The translations under genes were made by a program, and so were the position numbers. Shown here one piece after another: positions 23,113 through 31,246 of a stretch of 37,799 nt of DNA (position 1 is its first letter; each line of letters begins with the position of its first letter). The DNA is from Candidatus Aphodenecus pullistercoris (lineage in GTDB: Bacteria > Spirochaetota > Spirochaetia > Sphaerochaetales > Sphaerochaetaceae). Under the pieces are notes generated by a model. The model saw nothing but the letters and a program-made list of their open reading frames with translations, was not told where the DNA came from and searched no databases. Location of the stretch: contig JADIMU010000045.1 of assembly GCA_017694495.1 (NCBI GenBank), positions 1-37,799 of the forward strand. The letters run 5' to 3'.

Positions 23113-24038
23113 TCCAGCCTCTTTCCTATGATGCCGCGCTGGCCGTTGACGAAGCTCTGGCTGTCCATCTCCTTCTTCGTCGGCAGCTGGAGGCGCGTGA
23201 TGTGGAGGTAGCCGCTTCCTGTGGCCACCTTGAGGCCATGTGCCTTGTCGAGGGCGACGATGGTGCCAGGCTCCTCCTGGCACTCCCCATCGGCGATGTC
23301 GAAGGCGGAGCCGTCGACTCCTGTGACGAGGAGACGCTGGCCACACAGGAGGCACCAGGCCTTGGGCCAGGTGCTGTAGGCGCGCACTGTGGCGTGCAGT
23401 CTCGCAGCGCTCCAGCTGAAGTCCAGACGCCCGTCATCCTTGGCTATCATGCGCGTATAGCTCGCCTCGCCCTCCTGGGCGCGGGGACGGAAGACGTCCA
23501 GACCTCCAAGCAGGTCCACAGCGAGGCTGGATGCCAGCCTTGAGACCCTGTCGCACAGCGTGGCGCTCGTCTCGCTGCCGTCGAGGCTGAAGGACTGCGT
23601 CAGGTAGAGATCGCCCTCGTCGATGCCCGGCGCGATGTCCTGGATCGAGATGCCCGTCTGTCTGTCGAGGGAGAGGATGGCGGCCTGGATAGGGGCGCAG
23701 CCCCTGTACTTCGGCAGCAGCGAGGGGTGGATGTTGAAGCGGCGGGAGAAGAGCGCGAGGAACTTCGGCCCGAAGATCCGTCCATAGCAGAAGCTCATCA
23801 GGGTGTCGGGAGCGTAGGCCGAGACGAGCTTCCTCGCCTCGCTGCCCAGATGGTCGCATTGCAATACAGGCAGGCCCAGACGCACGGCGGCCTGCTTCAC
23901 TGGACTGGGCAGGAGGGTTTTGCCCCTCTTGCCCGGCTCATCGGGAGTCGTCAGGACTGCGACGACCAGCTTCGCGGCCGCAAGGGCCTCGAGCGTGGGT
24001 ACGGCGATCTCTTCGGTTCCTGCGTAGAGTATCCTCAC
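23109..24038 (-). CDS. fmt: Methionyl-tRNA formyltransferase
   Basis: A 309-residue enzyme that formylates Met-tRNA for translation initiation. RFNIHPSLLPKYRGCAPIQAAIL contains the conserved Asn, His and the SLLPKYRG(x)AP signature. GISIQDIAPGIDEGDLY carries the catalytic Asp region. The C-terminal OB-like domain is present. The start is a GTG at 24038 overlapping the def stop as GTGA, so it is co-translated with peptide deformylase, the usual partner. Confidence 0.93.
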   Translation of the reverse strand: MRILYAGTEEIAVPTLEALAAAKLVVAVLTTPDEPGKRGKTLLPSPVKQAAVRLGLPVLQCDHLGSEARKLVSAYAPDTLMSFCYGRIFGPKFLALFSRRFNIHPSLLPKYRGCAPIQAAILSLDRQTGISIQDIAPGIDEGDLYLTQSFSLDGSETSATLCDRVSRLASSLAVDLLGGLDVFRPRAQEGEASYTRMIAKDDGRLDFSWSAARLHATVRAYSTWPKAWCLLCGQRLLVTGVDGSAFDIADGECQEEPGTIVALDKAHGLKVATGSGYLHITRLQLPTKKEMDSQSFVNGQRGIIGKRLE

Positions 24039-24547
24039 TTGCGGCCCTTCCTCCTGGCCTTGGAGGCCTGCTTCTCGTAGCGGGCGAGCAGCTTCTCCCT
24101 CTCGCCCTTCTCCAGGCGGTCCGTGAAGAGCCTTCCCTCCAGATGGTCGTACTCGTGCTGGATGACGCGGGCAAGCAGGCCCTCGGCCTCCAGAGTGAAG
24201 GCCTTGCCTTCCTTGTCGCGGGCCCTGACGACGACGCGCGAAGGCCTCATGACGTCATGGTAGACGCCGGGAATCGAAAGGCAGCCCTCCTCATAGGGGA
24301 CGCTGTCGTCTGAAGTCTCGAGTATCTGGGGATTGACGAAGGCGATCCGCTCGCCAGGGCGCCTCGTGTCGACGACGAAGATGCGCTTGGACACGCCGAC
24401 CTGCGGTCCGGCGAGGCCGACGCCGTCGGCCTCCTCGAGCGTCTCGAACATCGCATCGAGCAGGATGGAAAGGGAATCGTCGAACTTGTCGACCTCGCTT
24501 GTGGCCTCCCTCAGGACCTCATCTCCATATTTGAAAATATCTAGCAT
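24035..24547 (-). CDS. def: Peptide deformylase
   Basis: A 170-residue metalloenzyme removing the N-formyl group from nascent proteins. The three deformylase motifs are present: GVGLAGPQVG, EEGCLSIPG (metal Cys) and QHEYDHLEG (two metal His and catalytic Glu). The C-terminus has a Lys/Arg-rich tail. The ATG at 24547 lies 6 nt after a TGCTATATT extended -10 box without a Shine-Dalgarno site, so def is probably the leaderless head of the def-fmt-patatin-yhcC operon. Confidence 0.95.
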   Translation of the reverse strand: MLDIFKYGDEVLREATSEVDKFDDSLSILLDAMFETLEEADGVGLAGPQVGVSKRIFVVDTRRPGERIAFVNPQILETSDDSVPYEEGCLSIPGVYHDVMRPSRVVVRARDKEGKAFTLEAEGLLARVIQHEYDHLEGRLFTDRLEKGEREKLLARYEKQASKARRKGRK

Positions 24548-24553
24548 GAGGGA

Positions 24554-24562
24554 AATATAGCA
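24554..24562 (-). promoter_or_regulatory. Extended -10 promoter (TGCTATATT) of def
   Basis: On the minus strand TGC precedes TATATT, ending 6 nt before the def ATG. No good -35 hexamer is visible, which is tolerated when an extended -10 is present. Confidence 0.5.
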
Positions 24563-24585
24563 CTTGGGAGGAAAAGCATCCACTC

Positions 24586-26544
24586 TCAAAGGAGGCTGAG
24601 GGGGTCGACATCGATCTCGAGATGGACGCCGGAAGGCTCCTTCCACAGCCCGAGCGCCTTGCGCACGACCCTCACGATGAGCCTGACATCGGTTCCAGAA
24701 AGCAGGATCTGATGCCTCCAGGAGCCGGCCTTGCGCTCGATCAGACAGCTGGTGACGCCGACGGTGCGCACCTTGGCCTCCAGTCCTGAGGCCTGGACGA
24801 CCTTGGAGATGAGGCAAGCGAAGTCCTGGGCCGCCGAGGCGGCCTTCTCCTTGGACGTGGAGCGGAAGACGAGCAGGACGAGGCGGCTGAAGGGAGGATA
24901 GGACAGCAGCCTCCTGACATCCAGCTCCTCCCGGTAGAAGGACAGCGGCCTGTTGGCCTCGACCGCAGTGATCGCCTTGTCGGCAGGCCGGCATGTCTGG
25001 ATCAGGACCAGGCCCGAGTCGTCGTAGCGGCCCGCCCTGCCCGCGACCTGCTCGAGGAGGGAGAAGGTCCTCTCCTCGCTGCGGAAGTCAGGCACTGAAA
25101 GCGTGCTGTCGGCATTGACGACTCCGACGAGGGCCAGACGTGGGAAGTTGAGGCCCTTCGCGACCATCTGGGTGCCAAGCAGGATGTCGATCCTGCCCTC
25201 CCTGAAGTCCTTGATGACCTGGCCGACAAGCTCCCTGTCACCCTTGGCGACATCGGTGTCGAGGCGCGCCACACGGGCCGAGGGGAAGAGGCGGGAGACC
25301 TCCTCCTCGACCTTCTCCGTCCCGTGTCCTGCGATCGTCAGTTCCCTTGAGCCGCACTCGGGACAGCTGTCGGCGAGGTCCTCGCTGCAGCCGCAGCAAT
25401 GGCAGTGCAGACGGCCGTCCTGTTTGTGCCAGGTCATGGCGATCGAGCAGTTGGGACACTCGAAGACGTGGCCGCATGAGGCGCAGTGGTAGTAGTAGGA
25501 ATAGCCGCGCCTGTTCAGGAAAAGGATGACGGAGCGCCCGTCCAGCAAGGTCCGGCGCATCTCGTCCTCCAGTCGGGGCGAGATGCACCTGTCCTGGCCC
25601 AGCATGCTGACGACCTCGATGCGGGGGCGCTGTCCTCCCGCCACGCGCTGGGGCATGTCGATGCGTTCGACAAGACCGCGCTCCATCATGTTCCAGGCCT
25701 CCATGGAGGGGGTGGCCGAGCCCATGATGAAGCTGACGCCGGCCATCTCGCAGCGTTTCTGGGCGACCTGTCTGGCATGGTAACGCGGACTCGCGCCGCT
25801 CTTGTAGCTGTTCTCGTGCTCCTCGTCCAGGACGATCAGGCCAAGATTCCGGCAGGGAGCGAAGACGGCAGAGCGGGCGCCGACGACGAGGTCGACCTCC
25901 TGGCGCAGGATGCGCTTCCACTCCTTGAGCCGCTGCGAGGGCGTCAGTGCGGAGTGCAATATGGCGACGCGTCCATTGAAGCGGCTGAGCACTTCCTGGC
26001 TGAGCTGATGGGTCAGCGTGATCTCAGGCACGAGGTAGATCGCCTGGCGGCCTTCTGCTATGACGCGCTCGCATGAGCGCAGGAAGACTTCGCTCTTTCC
26101 GCTGCCCGTCACTCCATAGAGGTAGTAGACGCCCGTCTTCTCCCCTATCCTCCTGAGGGCCTCCTCCTGCTGGCTGGCCAGCTCGTCGATCCTCTTCCAG
26201 CTGGCTTCAGCCTCGAAGAGGGCCAGTCCGCTTTCCCTCCGGCCGGAGGGGATCATGGCGGAGAGGGCCTGGCCCTGGGAGCAGAGGTACATGTCGGCGA
26301 CGAAGCGGGAGAGCCTGATCAGCTCCTCGTTGAACACGGGCCCGTCATTGTCGACGAGCCTCTTCACCGGCCGGAGGGCGTAGTCCACTTCGTGCTCCTC
26401 CTCCAGCGCGATGACGAAGCCTGTCGCCTGGCGCCGTCCGAAGGGCACGATGACCCTCACTCCGACCTCCAGCTCCATGCCTTCAGGCACGCTGTAGGTG
26501 AAGGCTTCGTCGATTGGGACCGCTATGAGGACACGGGCGAACAT
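24586..26544 (-). CDS. priA: Primosomal protein N' (replication restart helicase)
   Basis: A 652-residue superfamily 2 helicase, somewhat shorter than E. coli PriA (about 730). The N-terminal DNA-binding domain (1-100) begins FARVLIAVPIDEAFTYSVP. Walker A is GVTGSGKSEV and Walker B is LDEEHENSYK (DEEH). The zinc-binding insert has eight Cys in CASCGHVFECPNC and CHCCGC through SCPECG. RGYSYYYHC, GTEKVEEEV and GLNFPRLALVGV are later family motifs. PriA reloads the replisome at stalled forks. The ATG at 26544 overlaps the preceding stop as TGATG; it is last in the glpK-to-priA operon. Confidence 0.93.
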   Translation of the reverse strand: MFARVLIAVPIDEAFTYSVPEGMELEVGVRVIVPFGRRQATGFVIALEEEHEVDYALRPVKRLVDNDGPVFNEELIRLSRFVADMYLCSQGQALSAMIPSGRRESGLALFEAEASWKRIDELASQQEEALRRIGEKTGVYYLYGVTGSGKSEVFLRSCERVIAEGRQAIYLVPEITLTHQLSQEVLSRFNGRVAILHSALTPSQRLKEWKRILRQEVDLVVGARSAVFAPCRNLGLIVLDEEHENSYKSGASPRYHARQVAQKRCEMAGVSFIMGSATPSMEAWNMMERGLVERIDMPQRVAGGQRPRIEVVSMLGQDRCISPRLEDEMRRTLLDGRSVILFLNRRGYSYYYHCASCGHVFECPNCSIAMTWHKQDGRLHCHCCGCSEDLADSCPECGSRELTIAGHGTEKVEEEVSRLFPSARVARLDTDVAKGDRELVGQVIKDFREGRIDILLGTQMVAKGLNFPRLALVGVVNADSTLSVPDFRSEERTFSLLEQVAGRAGRYDDSGLVLIQTCRPADKAITAVEANRPLSFYREELDVRRLLSYPPFSRLVLLVFRSTSKEKAASAAQDFACLISKVVQASGLEAKVRTVGVTSCLIERKAGSWRHQILLSGTDVRLIVRVVRKALGLWKEPSGVHLEIDVDPLSLL

Positions 26545-27305
26545 CACTTGAGCCTGTCGTCCGTCCCGGCCAGGCGGGCGGCGAGCTTGAGGTCCTCCCA
26601 GACGGGGCGTCTGAGCCCCTGGTAGTCGGCGAGGACCTGGGCCGGCGAGAAGGAGCACACTGTACGGTGGCCGCAGTACTCGTGCACACTGCCGCGGGCG
26701 GCGAGGATGTCTCCGCTGCCCGTGGCGAGGAAGCAGCCGGCGCTGCCGAGCATGACGACGACGCGGGGGTCGAGGAGCTCGATCTGGCGCTTGAGCAGAT
26801 CCTCGCATCCCTTCCAGATGGTGTCCGCCCGGCTGGGACACTTGATGACGCTGGTGAAGTGGCACTCCCTCGAGACGTCGAGATGGAGGGCCTGCATCCA
26901 CTTGTCGAAGAAGGCCTTCTCGTGCTCGCCCATGAAGCTTCCGTCACCTGCGACGTGGTCCACGACGAAGAGGAAGACGGGATTGCGCGCCCCTCTTCCG
27001 GTGGACAGTGCGTCCGTACGGTTCAGCCAGGCCTCGCAGTCATGGCAGTCCAGGAGCATGGACTCGAGGTCAAGCAAGGCCAGCGTGGCGCTGCGTGGCG
27101 CCTGTGCCGCCTCCTTGGGTACATCCTTTGCGGCAGGTCCCTCGACGGCCTGGCGCAAGGCGGCGCTGATGGCGACATCCTCCTGAGCTTCGAGTCTGTA
27201 CTCGACGCTCTCGACCTCCTCCCTGAGGCTGTCGTGGGCCACTGCCGCCAGGGCCTCGTCGCAAAGGCTGAGGAAGTATTCAGCCGCACTGTCCCTTTCA
27301 AGCAT
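26544..27305 (-). CDS. Divergent uracil-DNA glycosylase superfamily protein (family 4-like)
   Basis: A 253-residue protein. An N-terminal helical region (1-75) precedes a UDG-fold domain. Four cysteines positioned like the family-4 Fe-S ligands are kept: Cys87 and Cys90 (CHDC), Cys156 (IKC) and Cys167. The usual motif 1 GEAPG is replaced by VDHVAG (115-120), and the catalytic-loop HP motif reads FSPAQV (219-224). PRVVVMLGSAG and RGSVHEY match the intervening conserved blocks. The fold assignment is good, but the changed motifs make uracil-excision activity uncertain. Its ATG overlaps the truA stop by one base. Confidence 0.75.
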   Translation of the reverse strand: MLERDSAAEYFLSLCDEALAAVAHDSLREEVESVEYRLEAQEDVAISAALRQAVEGPAAKDVPKEAAQAPRSATLALLDLESMLLDCHDCEAWLNRTDALSTGRGARNPVFLFVVDHVAGDGSFMGEHEKAFFDKWMQALHLDVSRECHFTSVIKCPSRADTIWKGCEDLLKRQIELLDPRVVVMLGSAGCFLATGSGDILAARGSVHEYCGHRTVCSFSPAQVLADYQGLRRPVWEDLKLAARLAGTDDRLK

Positions 27306-28099
27306 CACATCATCTCCTCGAACCACTGGTACTCCGTCTCGTCGTAGCTTATGCGCGACAGGTAGAGCCCCGCCGCGCCCGCAGTCGTCAGCGCCCGGCT
27401 CCTGTCCTTCGAGTCCAGGATGGCCTTGAAGTCCTCCACAGAGCCTCCCTTGAGGGCCAGGCACATCATGGTGCCCACCATGGAGCGGACCTGGTGGTAG
27501 AGGAAGGCGTTGCCGACGACGGTATAGACGTAGAGGCGGCGGGAGAACATGTCCCGGCCCTCGTCCCAGCGCGAGACGTAGATGTCGCGCACGGCCGATC
27601 CGCTCTGGTCGCGGGCGCTGGCGAAGCTTGTGAAGTCGTGTGTGCCGAAGAGCTGTCGTGCATAGCCGTCCAGCAGCGCGATCTCCGGCAGGCGGCGGTA
27701 CAGGCCGACATGGCCCTCGTCGAAGGGCAGGGCCTCGTCCTGAGCCTTCACGAAGTACTTGTACTCGCGGGCCATCGTCGTGAAGCGGGCGTGGAATGAA
27801 GCGTCGGCCGAAGCGCTCTCCAGGATCCTTATCGAATGGGGAAGCCTGGCATTCAGGGCCAGGGCGACCCTTTCGTCGCCTATCCTCGAGGAGCCGATGG
27901 GCACGTCGTAGTGGGCCACCTGGCCCAGGGCGTGGACGCCGGCGTCGGTACGGCCGGAGCCCTGGACGCGCACAGGCAGGCCATAGATCTCACCCAGCTT
28001 CTCGTTGAGCACGTCCTGGACCCCCACTCCATTGTCCTGGCTCTGCCATCCGTTGAAGAGGCTGCCGTCGTAGCTGAGCGTCAGGCGCACGCGCTTCAT
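27305..28099 (-). CDS. truA: tRNA pseudouridine(38-40) synthase
   Basis: A 264-residue TruA that isomerises uridines 38-40 in the anticodon arm of tRNAs. GSGRTDAGVHALGQVAHYD contains the catalytic Asp. LSYDGSLFNGWQ is the N-terminal signature and FLYHQVRSMVG a conserved C-terminal block. The ATG at 28099 matches family starts but its GAGGGG is too close to be a good Shine-Dalgarno site. An ATG at 28150, overlapping acpS, would add 17 residues and allow coupling. Confidence 0.93.
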   Translation of the reverse strand: MKRVRLTLSYDGSLFNGWQSQDNGVGVQDVLNEKLGEIYGLPVRVQGSGRTDAGVHALGQVAHYDVPIGSSRIGDERVALALNARLPHSIRILESASADASFHARFTTMAREYKYFVKAQDEALPFDEGHVGLYRRLPEIALLDGYARQLFGTHDFTSFASARDQSGSAVRDIYVSRWDEGRDMFSRRLYVYTVVGNAFLYHQVRSMVGTMMCLALKGGSVEDFKAILDSKDRSRALTTAGAAGLYLSRISYDETEYQWFEEMM

Positions 28100-28136
28100 C
28101 CCCTCGGCAAGGGGCGTGAGGGCCGGCCTCTTCCAG

Positions 28137-28493
28137 TCAGTCCTTGCCATCGAGCACCACCATGGCGACCGAGTAGTCCCTCTCGTGGGACAGTGACAAT
28201 AGGACGCTGAGGCCTTCCAGAAGATGGGCCTTGTCGCCGCCCAAAGTGATGTACGGGCGGCCAAGCTCGTCCTCGGCTATGTTGATGTCGCGCGGCTGTA
28301 TTCCCCTGAAGCCGGTGCCCAGGGCCTTGACGAGGGCCTCCTTGGCCGCAAAGCGGCTGGCGAAGTAGGCCTCCTTCCCCCGCTGCGGGGCGAGCGAGAG
28401 CTCATAAGGTGTGAGTATGCGCTCGAGCACGGCCTGGGCCATGTGCTCGAAACGGCTGTTCTGGACGATGTCGACGCCGATTCCTTTGAGCAT
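28137..28493 (-). CDS. acpS: Holo-[acyl-carrier-protein] synthase
   Basis: A 118-residue phosphopantetheinyl transferase activating the acyl carrier protein with CoA. GIGVDIVQNSRF holds the metal-binding Asp, FAAKEALVKALGTG the second metal Glu, and LSLSHERDYSVAMVV the C-terminal conserved part. ATG 28493 matches the family. A GTG at 28502 overlaps the previous stop as GTGA and would add three residues, consistent with the coupling style of this operon. Confidence 0.92.
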   Translation of the reverse strand: MLKGIGVDIVQNSRFEHMAQAVLERILTPYELSLAPQRGKEAYFASRFAAKEALVKALGTGFRGIQPRDINIAEDELGRPYITLGGDKAHLLEGLSVLLSLSHERDYSVAMVVLDGKD

Positions 28494-28498
28494 GGCAC

Positions 28499-28909
28499 TC
28501 ACTGGGCGCTGTCCGAGAAGAGTATGCGCACGACGTCGGGGTCGGCCCGCACGACGAGGGCCGTGTCGGAGAAGACTCCATCAGGATACTCGAGGTCCAC
28601 GACGCGGCGCGCGATGCCGGAGTGCGAGACGTCGGAGAAGTCGGCGTGGGCGCTGATGCTGTCGGGGTCGACGAGGTAGATCAGGTTGTCGTCGCCCGAG
28701 ATGACGATGTCGACCGAGTCTGGCACGAGGCTCTCGGGTGCGATGCCACCACCGCTTGGCAGCGTCACGTCCAGCGGGATGCGGACGACGCGGCTGCCCA
28801 TGTTGAAGTAGCGCACGCTGGCGAAGATGATGATGGCGACGAAGAGGCAGAGGATGCGGGGCACCCAGCTCGAGATGAAGCCCGACAGGCCCTTGCTATT
28901 TTGCTTCAT
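28499..28909 (-). CDS. Single-domain YbbR-like (CdaR-type) membrane protein
   Basis: A 136-residue protein with one N-terminal membrane helix (about residues 16-35, ILCLFVAIIIFASV) and one extracytoplasmic YbbR-like domain. In Firmicutes CdaR has three or four YbbR repeats and modulates the adjacent diadenylate cyclase CdaA. Here only one repeat is present, but the order cdaA-ybbR is kept and the genes overlap by 14 nt. The ATG at 28909 has GGAGGAG upstream. A regulatory role toward CdaA is inferred from context. Confidence 0.8.
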   Translation of the reverse strand: MKQNSKGLSGFISSWVPRILCLFVAIIIFASVRYFNMGSRVVRIPLDVTLPSGGGIAPESLVPDSVDIVISGDDNLIYLVDPDSISAHADFSDVSHSGIARRVVDLEYPDGVFSDTALVVRADPDVVRILFSDSAQ

Positions 28910-29699
28910 CGGACTCCTCCTTCACCTCCTGCGGCGTGACGTCGTGGTAGCTCAGCAGGGCCAGAATGGTCCGCTTGATCGACTCCCTGTCCAGGTCGTA
29001 GTAGATGTTGGCGTTGTAGGCCAGGCTCATGGCGCCGTTCTCCTCGCTGACGATGATGATGACGGCGTCGCTGTCCTCGGCCAGGCCCAGGGCGGCACGG
29101 TGTCGGGTGCCGAAGCTCGCCTTTATGCCTGTCTGGCTGGACAGTGGCAGGTAGCATGAGGCGGCTATGATCTTGCCGCCCTGTATGACCATGGCGCCGT
29201 CATGCAATGGAGTGTCGTGGTCGAAGACTGTGCATATGAGGGAGCTCGAGAGGTCGGCGTTCAGCCTCGTGCCCGAGTCGATGACGGTCTTGATGTCTAT
29301 GTGCCTGGGGAAGATGATCAGGGCTCCCCTCTTGACGGCCACGAGGCTCTCACAGGCGTTGAGGATCGAGTCGACCTGCTCTCCCGTCGTCTGCTGCCCG
29401 ATGCGGAAGAAGCGGGTGCGCCCGGAGAAGAGCATGGACACGACGCGGCGGAACTCGGAGTGGAAGATGATGCACAGGAAGGCCAGGAGGGGCAGCGTGA
29501 CCTTGGCGTAGAGCATCAGGAGGAAGTCGAAGCCGAGGATGTAGCACACGCCGTAGCCCATGGCGTAGGTGCACAGGACCATGATCAGCTGGGTCAGCTT
29601 GGTCTCCTGTATGGCCAGATAGAGCTTGTAGAGCACCCAGGCCAGGACAAGTATCTGTACGATGTCCTTCAGCATCTCGATGGCAAGGCTGCTGTCCAC
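28896..29699 (-). CDS. cdaA: Diadenylate cyclase (membrane-bound, CdaA type)
   Basis: A 267-residue enzyme making cyclic di-AMP from two ATP. Three N-terminal membrane helices (about residues 12-80) are followed by the DAC (DisA_N) domain. The active-site motifs DGA (167-169) and RHR (199-201, in GTRHRAA) are intact. The start is a GTG at 29699, downstream of GGAGG overlapping the glpK stop; an ATG at 29675 is a shorter alternative. c-di-AMP typically controls potassium, osmolyte and cell-wall homeostasis. It is the second gene of the glpK operon. Confidence 0.92.
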   Translation of the reverse strand: MDSSLAIEMLKDIVQILVLAWVLYKLYLAIQETKLTQLIMVLCTYAMGYGVCYILGFDFLLMLYAKVTLPLLAFLCIIFHSEFRRVVSMLFSGRTRFFRIGQQTTGEQVDSILNACESLVAVKRGALIIFPRHIDIKTVIDSGTRLNADLSSSLICTVFDHDTPLHDGAMVIQGGKIIAASCYLPLSSQTGIKASFGTRHRAALGLAEDSDAVIIIVSEENGAMSLAYNANIYYDLDRESIKRTILALLSYHDVTPQEVKEESDEAK

Positions 29700-29706
29700 G
29701 GGAAAA

Positions 29707-31197
29707 CTAATCCTCCTTGACGGCCCAGTCCAGGGTACGGCTCACGGCCTTGTGCCAGAAGCGGATCTTCTCCTGGCGGCTCTCTTCGTCCATGCCCGGC
29801 GTCCACCTGATCTGTTCCTTCCAGTATGATGCCAGATTTTTCCTGTTTTGCCAAATGCCGACGGACAGACCGGCAGCGAAGGCGGCGCCCAGCGCCGTGG
29901 TCTCTATGATCTTCGGACGGACGACCGGCAGGGCCAGGATGTCGGCCTGGAAGGCCATCAGCGGAGCCGAGTTGGTCAGACCTCCATCGACCTTGAGGAC
30001 GGACAGCCCTATTCCGCTGTCGGCCTCGATGGCATGGAAGATGTCGTAGGCCTGGAAGGCCGTCGCCTCGAGCACGGCGCGGCATATGTGGGCGCGGGTC
30101 ACGTAGCTCGTCAGGCCGGCGATCACGCCACGCGCGTCGCTCCTCCAATGCGGGGCCAGGAGACCGGAGAACGCCGGAACGATGTAGACGCCGCCGGAGT
30201 CGGGCACCGAGGCGGCCAGGTCGTCCAGCTCGTGGACGTCGCGCACCATCTTCAGACTGTCGCGGGTCCACTGGACGAGGGAGCCGGCGATCGCGACAGA
30301 ACCCTCGATCGCGTAGCGTGGAGCCTCTCCCCTGGTCTGGAAGGCGACCGTGCTCAGCAGTCCCGACTTCGAGTGGCACAGCCGCTCTCCCGTGTTCACG
30401 AGCATGAAGCAGCCTGTGCCGTAGGTGCACTTCGCCTGGCCTTCATCGAAGCAGGCCTGGCCGAAGAGGGCCGCCTGCTGGTCGCCCAGGATGCCGCACA
30501 CCGGCACCTTGCATCCATCGATGTCGGCCATGCCGTAGACCTCGCCGATCGAAGGCACGATCTCTGGCAGGGCCTCCCTCCTTATGCCGCACAAGCTGAG
30601 CAGTCCATCGTCCCAATCGAGCTTCGAGATGTCCATCAGCATGTAGCGCGAGGCGTTGGTCACATCCGTGACGATCCGCCCGGTGAGACGCCAGACGAGG
30701 AAGCAGTCCATCGTGCCGAAGACGACCTCTCCCCTCTCCATGGCCTGTCTCAGACCACGCACGTTCTCAAGCAGCCAGACGATCTTGCTCGCCGAGAAGT
30801 ACTCGGAGAAGCGCAGTCCCGTGCGCTGTGTGAGCTCGCCCTCGTCCATCCGGCTCCTGAGGCGGGTGACGATGCCGCTCGTCCTGAGGTCCTGCCAGAC
30901 GATGGCGTTGTGGTAGACACGCCCCGTCTTCGGGTTGAAGGCGACGACAGTCTCCCTCTGGTTCGTGATGCCTATGCCGGATAGGGCCGAGGCGTCCATC
31001 GAGGCCTTTGCGAGGGCCGAGTGGACCACCTTCATCACATTGGCCCAGATCTCCTCGGCGTCATGCTCGACCCAGCCAGGCTGGGGGAAGATCTGGCGGT
31101 GCTCGATCTGGGCGCTCGAGACGATCTCTCCCCTCTCGTCGAAGATGATGAAACGGGTACTCGTCGTCCCCTGGTCGATTGCGCCGAGGTATCTCAT
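29707..31197 (-). CDS. glpK: Glycerol kinase
   Basis: A 496-residue FGGY-family kinase, the normal GlpK length, phosphorylating glycerol to glycerol-3-phosphate. The phosphate-binding start YLGAIDQGTTSTRFIIFD, and later GILGDQQAALFGQ, KCTYGTGCFMLVNTG and APHWRSDARGVIAGLT, are diagnostic. The ATG at 31197 has AAGGAGG (31203-31209). It heads an operon with cdaA and housekeeping genes. No glpF or glpD is nearby. Unlike most operon heads here, it has a short Shine-Dalgarno-bearing leader. Confidence 0.95.
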   Translation of the reverse strand: MRYLGAIDQGTTSTRFIIFDERGEIVSSAQIEHRQIFPQPGWVEHDAEEIWANVMKVVHSALAKASMDASALSGIGITNQRETVVAFNPKTGRVYHNAIVWQDLRTSGIVTRLRSRMDEGELTQRTGLRFSEYFSASKIVWLLENVRGLRQAMERGEVVFGTMDCFLVWRLTGRIVTDVTNASRYMLMDISKLDWDDGLLSLCGIRREALPEIVPSIGEVYGMADIDGCKVPVCGILGDQQAALFGQACFDEGQAKCTYGTGCFMLVNTGERLCHSKSGLLSTVAFQTRGEAPRYAIEGSVAIAGSLVQWTRDSLKMVRDVHELDDLAASVPDSGGVYIVPAFSGLLAPHWRSDARGVIAGLTSYVTRAHICRAVLEATAFQAYDIFHAIEADSGIGLSVLKVDGGLTNSAPLMAFQADILALPVVRPKIIETTALGAAFAAGLSVGIWQNRKNLASYWKEQIRWTPGMDEESRQEKIRFWHKAVSRTLDWAVKED

Positions 31198-31218
31198 GGC
31201 AGCCTCCTTTTTAGGAGA

Positions 31219-31246
31219 ATTATAGCCCCTCGCCAGCGCAAATCAA
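31219..31246 (-). promoter_or_regulatory. glpK operon promoter, TTGATT-16-TATAAT
   Basis: On the minus strand TTGATT (31246-31241) and a consensus TATAAT (31224-31219) have a 16-nt spacer. The TGA stop of the upstream peptidase gene lies inside the -35 hexamer. Transcription should start near 31212, leaving room for the glpK Shine-Dalgarno site. Confidence 0.7.

Noticed and set aside
31203-31216. Hairpin CTCCT/AGGAG that could hide the glpK Shine-Dalgarno site
   Set aside because: The predicted transcript starts near 31212, so most of the upstream arm would not be in the mRNA.
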